From assembly GCA_003344405.1 (NCBI GenBank), contig NOWV01000401.1, positions 1-25,284 of the forward strand: a DNA stretch of 25,284 bases, written 5' to 3'. The notes under the pieces are model-generated. The model was not told the origin of the DNA. It did no database searches and saw only the letters and a program-made list of their open reading frames with translations. Below are positions 12,201 through 20,893 of this stretch, one piece after another (within the stretch, counting starts at the first letter, position 1; every line of letters begins with the position of its first letter). Origin of the DNA: Trichoplax sp. H2. Lineage: Eukaryota; Placozoa; Uniplacotomia; Trichoplacea. Position numbers and translations under genes: made by a program.

Positions 12201-15200
12201 TTATATTGTTATTGAATTGAATTACAGTATCCTCTGATTGCACATTTACCAGTATAAATGTTAGAATGTAAAGAAATGACTGTAAGTTGTATTAACGCTA
12301 ACAATAAGATATACGAAAGTCTAATAAATTAATGGGCACATGATGAAATGATCAACTGGAGTACGCATTGTATTCTGGTCAACGGAATAAATGTCCTACT
12401 AATAAGAAAAGTACTAATCTTGCAAAACTCTTAGCTCAAGTAATACATCTATAACTGAGTAATACCTAGCTTACTTTATGATTTAAGTATGGATAATACG
12501 GTATCGAGGTTTTTTATTTTACGTTGCAAAAACATTTATAGCAGTACTTCAAAATACAAGCTACATCAAGTTTTATTAGTTTTTGCTAAATTCATCGCTA
12601 CAAGCATTTGAACAACGACTTTTAATTTGAATTTAATTGTGATTATAGTTCGTGATAAAACTGCATCACACTTAATGAATATTAAATTATGCTGGTATAA
12701 ATGCGCATAGATTTCATACATATACTTTATTACTTCTTTTTCTGCTAAAAAATGATAACCAAAAGAATTTTCTAGATTCACTGAGACTTAATTTGAGATT
12801 TACTTAAGATATAAATGTAAACATGCTGATATTATTGATGACTGATTTAGCTCGCGTAAAATTGTATTATGAAACTAGAATGTTTGAAAAAGTTTAAGAC
12901 AAGAGAGTAGCTAAGCCATTGAATACTTTATTAGTAGGAAATTCATTGTCCCTTAGATCTTGATTCACCCTAGTTATCATTATCTATTTTTCAAGCGGTT
13001 TGTCGAAGGCAAAGTTTGCAATTATTAACGGATTTTCAAGCCATGTTAATGAATTGATAAAGATAAATATTCTATATCTGTAAGTACGGCCAATCAGAAG
13101 TATTACAGAAGCATAGCATGGCATAAGATTAGCTTGATATTGTATCGAGACACTATCATGTATATGTCTATGTAATAAAAATATTTAACTTGAGAGCTAT
13201 ATTTTCTGTATTATTTTGCAACATCTGCAGAGATCTATCGAATAATGGTATCCGTGGACATCTCGCTTTCGAGCTTATACGCCTTCAAAGTTTGTAGGTT
13301 TACTACATATATAAATTCGCTAACGTTTATAGTCTAGTTTAGCACTTGATTAAATACATATCAAATGACTTAACATGCGAATAACTTTTAAGAGACAGAG
13401 GAGCACTATTTTCAGGTCTTCTACAGAAAATTTTTTAACTATAGAATTTAAACAATTTTCGGATCAAAATGCTTACTGATAATCAATTATCTGCACCTCT
13501 TAAATAAGCCTTTAGCTAAATGTGTTTACTGCGAAATGGTTCGCATTTAATCATATTTGAATCATTTTCGAATAATTTTCTTCAAATAGCAATTATTATT
13601 CGTATTCTATCTTACGAATTATCTACTTAAAGATTACACTTCTGATGATTTCCTATACAGTAGAGTATTGGGCATCTCCACGACTAAAATTTATTTAATC
13701 ACATAAGATCATGTATTAATATTATAAATTTTATTAGTAATTAATGTATAATCCATAATAACTACTCGTGTTGAAATCAAAATCTTCTAAGACTAACAAC
13801 ACAATAACATGTAATATTTATACGGTAATTCATGAGTAACAGATGCAATGTAGCAATTAACACAATTAAATATATGATGCGTCGCTGTAATGACGAATAA
13901 TTTTTACAGGCATTCCTTAATAACATCGAGCTTTAAAAAATTGAAATGAATAACAGTGGATAATTTCCTTTCAGAAATCTTTCCTATAATGAAATTAAGG
14001 AGGATGATAAAATTGATTTAGATGAGAAAACAATGTTGCTAAATCTGTAAGTATTATTGATACACCCCATTTTGTAAGTTGTAAATGCAGAAATTGTCCA
14101 TCCTCATGCTTAGACTGCTTGCTTACAATGCCAGCGATTTATCAGGAAACCGCTATAGATATCTGGATGCATCCAAACCTTTGGCACAATTAACGAATGC
14201 CAATAGGCTGCAAACTTTGTGAGTTAACGCAATCGCATGAAAGTACTAAGAGATCTATAAATGAAATTTGACAAGATTAAGAGATAATGTTTGATTTCAT
14301 CTTCTCAAGCTATTATGATATATTTATATCCCTTCTTGATTATGAATAATTATCGAACCTTTAACTTGTTAATATTGCATATTCTAGAAATATTTCATCG
14401 AATCGCTTGAAATCAGTCGAGACATTCACTTTCGCAAAAATGGAATCTCTCCGCAATTTGTTAGTATGAATACAAGGCTCTTAATATCTCAGTTCTGCAT
14501 ATAGCATGGAAATAATTTAAAATTTCTTATACATTACCATATTTGTTACTAGCAATTTAAAATTTATATTTCTTTGCTAATTCATGGTAACGATTTATCA
14601 AAATGCATTATATATATGTATAACAACTTAGGCTTGTTTCATCCAATCAGCTGCAACATTTGCATTTTCTCGAACCTTTGAAAACGATTAAATTTTTGTA
14701 AGTTTGCTAAAGTGTTCGAGACGAAATTTTTCAAAGTCATATATTTATTATTATTCCAGAAAGGGTAAGAAATTAATGCAAATATTAATGGGCTAGCATA
14801 ACTTGACAATTTCATTCTTCTATGTACACTTAATTTAAGGATTCTTCTCAAATATTCGGGTATGGAGTACCTGTTATTTAGCGAGGATTCTTACCTTGAA
14901 ATATCTACTTTAATGTAAATTTAAGTTTACTTTTACAGATCTGTAAGCGAGAACAACATTAAAAACATTGATTACGCGGACTTTTCAAATCTTGCTGAAC
15001 TAGAGCATCTGTAAGTATTAAATTTTTCTAAATTTATAAGAAAGTTGCTAACAGCACCTTTTAGTTCATTTAACACCTTCCAACGCTCCAGTTTTCCTAC
15101 TAAAAAGTAACTATGATAGTATGAATATTCAACAATATGTTCAACATAAAGTTCATGATAAAATATCAAAATCTTGCAGGCATATCGCTAATAGCTATAT

Positions 15201-18200
15201 CTCTAACATGAACTACTATGTACTTTTAGTCTTATTCATTTTAGTATAAATTGGAAGATTTTGTAATAAATTGTTGACTTTCATTTATTTTTCACCTAGA
15301 AATTTGGATAATAACAATATCGAAATCTTCGAGCTGAGTTTCCTGAATTGCACAAGAATAAAAAAATTGTAACTAATTTTAGCATATATTCTATAATGTA
15401 AAGTGAGAGATTAGGGAATTAGCAAATTTGTGGCGGATTTATTTTAATTCTTGTAGATCATTAAGAAAGAATTTAATCAGCTCGATTTCTAGTGAAACTT
15501 TTACAGGAACGTTAACAACACTGAAGACGATGTAAATTTGTAACCGATAATGTGACTATTATATAGTAATGTCTGTAATTATAGCAGTTTGCGTTCTAAA
15601 AATATGGTAATATTATTCAACCCTATAAATTAATTGTAGATTGTATCTATTTGTGTGCCACATTGGGGGATAATTTTATTTTAGCAACTCAAATATTGGC
15701 TTATTCTATCGTCAATATAGGGTTTATCACATTTACTACAGTCTCTAAAAGTGTGAAATTGTAGTACTTTTAATTGCTGCTTACTAAAAATAACATAAAT
15801 AAAATATGGCAGACTGTGGTGCCCAGTAGTTGAAATGGTTGCATTATCTAGCTTTATAGTTCATTTTACGTTTGACAATTTAATTGCTGCCTTTCTGTAC
15901 TTGAATATGATTCATTTGCAATAATTTCTTAATTTATCCCGAAATTCATGAAGAAATTTAGCGGAAAACCAATTAATTAAGGCAAAAATATTTAACCAAA
16001 TTGCTGGTTTCGTACCCTTTTTACAAGAATTGTAAGTATATACTAGTTGACTAATTTTAATTTTCCTAGCTATAAAAAAATAGTGAAATAATTTGCTTAG
16101 CTTTGATAGAATTTAGTTGTATAGCTTTTACCATTTGCAAGATTTTATTTCCTTAGTTAATTTTATCATTCAAAATTTTAAAGGTACATATAGTACTCGA
16201 ATATCTGTTTGAAATAACTTGATATTCCCTTTCTAACAATAAAGAGACAATAAACTATAATTGCTTTTCAAAAATATTATTCGGTATAGATATTTGCAAG
16301 GAAATCAAATTATTTCAACTTTAGATATGTCATTTAAAACATTTTCAAACTTAATGATTTTGTAAGTTATGGATAGCAATATCGTAAAAACTATTATTTA
16401 TTCAAGCACGGATTTTTTCTCTTGACGACATCAATTCGTAAAATCTTGACAATAACTTACAGAAATTTACGCAATAACAATATATCTAACATTGGAAATT
16501 TAACTGATCAGAAGTTATTAACGCTGTAAGTAGTCTCTAATATTGCAGCTAAAGTATGCTATAAATTTAAAAAGCCATATGTAAAGACTGATGTAAGGAC
16601 ATCATGCAACAGTAATCTATAAATTTTTTTGTTGTGTCGATTTATTTATCCTTAAACTATAAAATCTAGTGACTTGGCTGGCAATCAAATAAAGAAATTA
16701 TCTTGCCATGGCTTCCCTAATTCTACCCAAAATTTGTAAAGATAACTTAAGTTTCAAGTTTTGATGAATTAAAAAGTTTCGGGAATATTCAGATTAACAT
16801 TTATGCAATTGTTCTACTACAGAAATCTTGCTGACAACCGCATTTCTGCAATTCATTCAAATTGTTACCAGATCCTCAAAAAATTAAATTATTTGTAAGT
16901 CAATACATAAGTAAGCTATGAATAAAAGATAATATCAAGTTATTGAGGTTGCTAATTTGAGCTATTTGGCAGGCCTTCCTAATTGACAATAGATTATATT
17001 TCAGAGATTTAAGCCAAAATAGATTAAGAGAAGACTCGAAACTGATCTGGACTACATTAGAAAATTCAAAGGAATTAAGAATTTTGTGAGTTTCAAATAA
17101 TTCTCATATGGACTTTTAATTTGTACACTTTTCATTTTTAATCGTTTATTTTTAATTGCCATAAACCAGCTTTATGACAAGATTTACGTAAAGAAAAATC
17201 TATAGTTACCGGCAATTTACAATATCAGGCATTTTACAAAATACCTGAAATAATTTAGGTATTTTGCAAAATGCCTAAAATGCCGGATTTCGCAGATTGG
17301 TTAACAATCAGGCTACAGTATGTCTATTTGTAGAATCAAATATTAGCTATAGCTGTACATTAATTATATCGGTTGTAGGAGTTTTAGTATTCTGTACTTT
17401 AATATTTAAATTAAAGAAGATAACAGAATTTCTCTAATAATTTTTATCAGCTAACGCCATTTGGAAATATAATACTGTTTAGCTAATCTTAGAGACATCT
17501 TTATTTTGAAGCTTAATAATGTATGGGTATAAAAATTTTAAAGGCATCGTCTATTAATGGTATTAGGAATATTGCCGAGATAGCCATATATAATTTATCA
17601 ACTATTGGACCTTTCAAGAATTTGCATGCTATGTAAGTCTTACTTTTAAATTTATTATTGAATTTTGATGTTTCCTGACCGTTGAATTATGATCATTTGC
17701 ATAGCGATGTAAGCTTTAATCCCGTGGTGTTTTCAACTTTATTAAAATTTATTTCAATCCACATTCCGAAATTGAAGAAAATGTAAGTTGACGGCAGGAT
17801 GTAAAATAGATAATTTAATTTCAAATCTGTATATATATACATTTTATTGAAGCTATAAGTAATTTTTTAAGACATTTACTTGCTTTAATTTCACAACCCT
17901 GATATTTTTACAGGTAAATTAATTAAATTAACGTAATGATGTTAATAAATGTAGAATATTTATAGTTAATCATAAGACATTTTTATGATCATAGTTAGTC
18001 TTAATGTATATTCTTTGGCTGTCTATGGTTCAGTTCTATCGTATTTAGGTTCATGCTGAAATTTTTCTTCTTTTAGCATTATATATTTACATAATTTTGT
18101 AATCAGAATATCTAATAAAAAAATTGTCTTCTGATTATAATTTTTGATTTTCTTGGGATATGATAGAAATGCTAGCAATTGCCATATTTCTGAAATTCCA

Positions 18201-20893
18201 GTCGGTGGCTGGTCTATCTTCCGGCTTTTGAGTACTGTGTAAGCATTATATTTTACGTAATGTTAAAAGCAGTTACATGATTCACTCATCAAGAGACCTA
18301 TTTACAACAACGTCATTACGAACTTTCTAGTTTGATAGTTTATAATAACTACACTTATAATGAAGTATATTTCATTTCTTTAAAATTATGATACATATTC
18401 GCATTATAAAAATTCTTAAGTTTTAAAAACCGTAGTAATTTAACGAGTTGATTACTGTATGTGTTTTTTTAGGATTTTAAATAATAATAACTTAACAACA
18501 ATCCGATCTGATAATCAAACTAAGATGAGCGTGACTACCTTAAATAACCTGTAAGTTAAGCATTGAGAAATTAGCTTAATTTTTATCGGTTTGTAGCATA
18601 CTACTGTTTAAAGATTAACATACTAAATAGTTTATAATTTGTAACTATAACATCATGCACAAATTACTGTGATCTTTAAAATGTATTATTTACTTCATGC
18701 ATTATTTCATGTTTTTTTGGAGGTATTTGGCTGGCAATAGTTTAAGTGATTTCCTTTCTACAGCGAATATGCAATTTCTATATCTGAAAATATTGTAAGA
18801 AATAATTAAACTGACGAACAATCATATACTTATCCGAAGAGCTTAAGGATAAAATAAATTTGTCATCTACATACGTACCGCTATACTGTATATTAATAAA
18901 TTTTAACCAAAGAGGACTAGTAGAATACTACCATGAAAACGTTGCAAGCTACATATATAGCATTAATACAAGCTTAAGTTTGTAAAATTTTTTTATTTTT
19001 AATGAATTTTTAATTAAATTTATCTTCTATGCTTATTCTACCTATGTTTAAAATGAGATATTAATACGTTAACGGTCTACAGATAAAATAACTGATGCTA
19101 AGTTCGTCAACATCCAAATACAAAGACTAAGACACTGTTAAAATATTTTATAAATAGAACTTTAGCAAGAAATAACATCCAGTCACTTTGTGCAACCAAT
19201 TTGGCATTAACATTTCCAAGGCTACAGATCTTGTATGGTATCTTACATGCTTTCGTATTTGCATGCTACTAAACTAGTTGCAACGCCTATTTAAGGTATA
19301 AATATAATTCATTGCGCTCATTAGAGACGTAAGCAATAACCAAATTGTGAGCCTCCATGACCGATGTTTGAAAGGGATGGAATATCTGTCGAAATTGTAA
19401 GATTTATTCTAAATTTATTTCAGCCCGAATTAGGTAATCTAAAGGTGAATTGATCTATTAATGGCTAAAGTTTTAATTAGTAGAATACCGATAAAACTCA
19501 TTTCGCAATTGAAGTAGTTTAATTTTTCATCCGTTATTATTAATTGTTACAATATGAATACCATTATGACCAAGACTTATAAAGTTTAAAGATTAACGTA
19601 CTGCAAAGAGCTTCAGTATCGCTCAGATAATGACGGAAAAAGATGACTTGTTATTCTCTTTATTCATTAAAAAAGATATTTAACTGGAAATAAGTTGTTC
19701 TACCTGTCTTGGACTACCTTCAACGGCGCGGCGGCATTGCAAACGGTGTACGTGTGTAAGCTGTGTTGATTTAGTGACAGTGTTATAAATCGAAATTTAA
19801 AACAAGAAATAGTTTCTTCTGAATACCTTTCCTTAATAGTTTATAGAAAGTAGATTTAGAAAACTCCAATCTTTTTCATAGGCTCAGCCAGAGAGATTTC
19901 TTGTGTTGTAAGGTCCCCGCAACCGTGACTTTATGCCGGCCACATCTAAATCCAAACCGGCTATCGTCATGTCTTGATCTAATAGCTCACTCAAGTACTA
20001 GATTATTTCTTTGGCTTGTTACCAGTGTATCTTTACTTGGAAATGTTCTTATATGGATTCGACATTACGGAATTAGAAATCGCCGTTCCAATTTTTTACA
20101 CATGTTTTTAGTGGATAATTTAAATCTTTCAAATTTATGTATGATTTTGTACTACCTAATTATTGGTGTTACTGATTTAAACCAACATTCGCAGCTATAC
20201 GGTCGTTATGCCGAAAATTGGATGGCGAGCGGACCTTGTTTAGCTGCTTTCACCGTTATTCATTTATCTCTAGCAGCATCTGCTACATTTACATTAATTG
20301 TAAGCATTCATTATTTTCTTCTCAGTTCTAGCTCTACAACATTCCAATTAGCCAAATCTACAGCATTGCGCACAGCTGGTATAATCTGGCTGATTCTTCT
20401 TATTTTTTCCGCGATACCAGTTATTATTTCATCAAGGAAATCAGTCTATCAATATAACAATGATATTGCAGGCTTTTGTATGACAATTAACGAACATGAT
20501 TTATTGCAGAATTATTGGGTGATGACTTTAACCATTGTAACAAGCATTGCAATCCTTTTAGCTGGTATTATCTGTTTCTTAATAGCCATAAGATTAGTAA
20601 AAATTCGTCGCCTAAATAATTTAATGCTACATACCGAGAGTAATCATACTATCGGTATTCAATCAATTTTACTTTTTCTAGTTTATTTCTTTAGTACTTT
20701 ACCTTACTACGTAATTTTGTTCCATAGTTATATATCTACTGGATATATCAATGCTAGACTGCTGCAATCGGTAGCTTTTCTATCTTTACCTCTAAATGCA
20801 ACTATCAGTCCATTTATTTATCTTTTCATGAGCATGAAACGTTCTAAAAAATTAACAATTTCGCGGCCAGTTTCCGTACATCCTACTAGTTAA
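6220..20893 (+). CDS. LGR-like leucine-rich-repeat GPCR, complete, 38 exons
   Basis: Predicted cell-surface receptor: an extracellular LRR domain that would bind ligand, joined to a rhodopsin-type seven-helix domain. Exons: 6220-6292, 6459-6479, 6773-6878, then LRR exons 6993-7064, 7748-7819, 8466-8537, 9137-9208, 9377-9448, 9709-9780, 9885-9956, 10095-10166, 10518-10589, 10790-10861, 11082-11153, 12996-13079, 13231-13293, 13975-14046, 14135-14218, 14388-14459, 14632-14697, 14939-15010, 15300-15368, 15457-15531, 15954-16031, 16290-16361, 16463-16525, 16670-16735, 16823-16894, 17005-17085, 17567-17632, 17705-17782, 18167-18238, 18473-18550, 18723-18794, 19158-19232, 19325-19396, 19676-19747, and last 19882-20893. 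The sum is 3678 bases, 1225 residues plus stop, with phases consistent throughout. Nearly all donors read GTAAG-like. No LDLa module is visible, which argues against a relaxin-type (RXFP) receptor. The ligand and subfamily are unknown. The exon structure was read by eye, so a few boundaries may be off. Confidence 0.9.
6459..6479 (+). CDS. LGR-like gene exon 2: probable 21-base microexon
   Basis: A TTATTTGCAG acceptor precedes 21 bases that read AQVFTNA in the frame set by exon 1. A GTGAAA donor follows, and an in-frame stop appears shortly downstream, so the exon cannot extend far. It is symmetric (phase 1 to phase 1), so exon 1 can also join exon 3 directly without changing the frame. It supplies the residues just after the predicted signal peptide. 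It could be constitutive, alternatively spliced or spurious; sequence alone does not decide. Confidence 0.5.
6773..6878 (+). CDS. LGR-like gene exon 3: LRR N-terminal cysteine cap (LRRNT)
   Basis: After a TATATCTAG acceptor the frame reads CCPRSCYCSK, then a further Cys, then MSLIPSP and NATEL. This is the classic LRRNT layout: closely spaced cysteines, a fourth Cys about seven residues on, then a hydrophobic-x-x-I-P motif leading into the first repeat. It enters in phase 1, matching exons 1 and 2, and leaves in phase 2 at a GTGAGT donor, matching every LRR exon. The cap covers the hydrophobic core of the LRR solenoid at its N-terminal end. Confidence 0.85.
6993..11153 (+). CDS. LGR-like gene exons 4-14: LRRs 1-11, all exactly 72 bases
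   Basis: Eleven exons (6993-7064, 7748-7819, 8466-8537, 9137-9208, 9377-9448, 9709-9780, 9885-9956, 10095-10166, 10518-10589, 10790-10861, 11082-11153). Each is 72 bases and encodes one 24-residue repeat fitting xLxxNxIxxIxxxxFxxLxxLxxL. Each begins with the last base of a split codon and ends two bases into the next (phase 2 to phase 2). Good examples are SLRSNRISVL at 10790 and DLTSHNIEQI at 10095. The first repeat has Ser in place of the Asn of the ladder. The exon ending 10166 has a poor donor, GTTGGT. The exon ending 11153 ends in NIW rather than a leucine. Introns run from about 100 to 690 bases, and the intron after repeat 11 is 1.8 kb. Confidence 0.9.
11728..11755. repeat. Perfect 11-base inverted repeat (hairpin)
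   Basis: TTGGAATACCA, six bases, then its exact reverse complement TGGTATTCCAA. It lies inside the 1.8 kb intron between LRR 11 and LRR 12. It may be a hairpin in the pre-mRNA or the remains of a small inverted-repeat element. Confidence 0.8.
11976..12050 (+). pseudogene. Broken LRR exon in the large intron after LRR 11
   Basis: After AATAG the phase-2 frame reads TLNLNNLEVIDI, then LAGC and QLLF, matching the LRR pattern at L2, N5, L7, I10, L15 and L21. It then meets an in-frame TAG at 12043-12045, just before a GTAATG donor. With that donor the segment is 75 bases and symmetric in phase. It would truncate the receptor if included, and skipping it leaves the frame intact. It is probably a dead copy of an LRR exon. 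A chance match in AT-rich DNA is possible because I, L and N codons are common here. Confidence 0.5.
12996..15531 (+). CDS. LGR-like gene exons 15-23: LRRs 12-20, variable length
   Basis: Nine phase-2 exons: 12996-13079 (84 bases), 13231-13293 (63), 13975-14046 (72), 14135-14218 (84), 14388-14459 (72), 14632-14697 (66), 14939-15010 (72), 15300-15368 (69), 15457-15531 (75). All keep the LxxNxL core and the closing leucine spacing but vary between 21 and 28 residues. Clear cases are DLSNNGIRGHL (13231), NISSNRLKSV (14388) and SVSENNIKNI (14939). The 12996 exon is the least certain: it has no Asn in the ladder position and is accepted because its acceptor, phase and 84-base length agree with the 14135 exon. 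A frame-broken LRR-like exon lies between the seventh and eighth exons listed. Confidence 0.83.
15180..15262 (+). pseudogene. Frame-broken LRR-like exon between LRR 18 and LRR 19
   Basis: A TCTTGCAG acceptor is followed by HIANSYISNM in the expected phase-2 frame, which fits the first half of an LRR, but the frame then runs to a stop. The donor-like GTAATA at 15263 is preceded in another frame by NWKIL. The total is 83 bases, one short of the 84-base class seen at 12996 and 14135. A one-base deletion would explain this. The second half fits the LRR pattern poorly. Neighbouring exons join in phase without it. Confidence 0.4.
15685..15760 (+). pseudogene. LRR-like exon with shifted acceptor between LRR 20 and LRR 21
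   Basis: Read back from the GTAGTA donor at 15761, exactly 72 bases (15689-15760) give an LRR ending in FTTVSKSVKL with I2, I7, I10, F15, V18 and L24 in place. The nearest AG acceptor (TTTTAG) ends at 15684, giving 76 bases, which is out of phase by one. In the frame of that acceptor the start reads NSNIG. This fits a former LRR exon carrying a one-base insertion or a moved acceptor. It lies in an intron of about 420 bases and can be skipped without harm to the frame. Confidence 0.42.
15954..19747 (+). CDS. LGR-like gene exons 24-37: LRRs 21-34, variable length
   Basis: Fourteen phase-2 exons at 15954-16031 (78 bases), 16290-16361 (72), 16463-16525 (63), 16670-16735 (66), 16823-16894 (72), 17005-17085 (81), 17567-17632 (66), 17705-17782 (78), 18167-18238 (72), 18473-18550 (78), 18723-18794 (72), 19158-19232 (75), 19325-19396 (72), 19676-19747 (72). 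Typical starts are NLRNNNISNI (16463), DLAGNQIKKL (16670), NLADNRISAI (16823) and DVSNNQIVSL (19325). The 17567 and 17705 exons are the most diverged. The last LRR exon has three closely stacked GTs; 19747 (GTACGT) keeps the 72-base length, and 19753 would add two residues in the same phase. These repeats sit next to the membrane in the mature protein. Confidence 0.87.
17209..17286. mobile_element. Small palindromic, MITE-like element in an intron
   Basis: The inner arms 17228-17246 and 17257-17275 are 19 bases each and pair at 18 positions around a 10-base loop. Outer ends CCGGCA (17209) and TGCCGG (17286) also pair, extending to about nine of ten bases. The whole is 78 bases and sits in the intron between the LRR exons ending 17085 and starting 17567. 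A nested palindrome of this size suggests a tiny non-autonomous inverted-repeat element or a strong hairpin; it encodes no protein. Confidence 0.55.
19882..20893 (+). CDS. LGR-like gene exon 38: cysteine hinge and seven-helix domain
   Basis: After a TTTTTCATAG acceptor one exon encodes the last 336 or so residues. The hinge has a CC pair (DFLCCK) and two more Cys (TLCRP, SSCLDL), the LGR-type arrangement. Helix 1 carries LLGNVL. Helix 2 reads NLNLSNLCM, with Asn where Asp2.50 is expected. Helix 3 keeps its top Cys (residue ~1008) but ends SIHYF in place of E/DRY. Helix 4 keeps its Trp. Loop 2 has the partner Cys (GFCM). Helix 6 keeps Pro (STLPYY). Helix 7 reads PLNATISPFIY, so NPxxY is SPxxY. 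The cytoplasmic tail is only about 20 residues and rich in Lys and Ser. A single exon for the whole helical bundle is normal for LGRs. G-protein coupling cannot be assumed given the altered motifs. Confidence 0.93.

Noticed and set aside
13427-13498. A possible fourth dead LRR exon after a CTACAG acceptor (KFFNYRI, then a stop, with further I and L at LRR spacing).
   Set aside because: It has an early stop, no donor at the expected end, and matches only at positions where AT-rich DNA gives I, F or L by chance.
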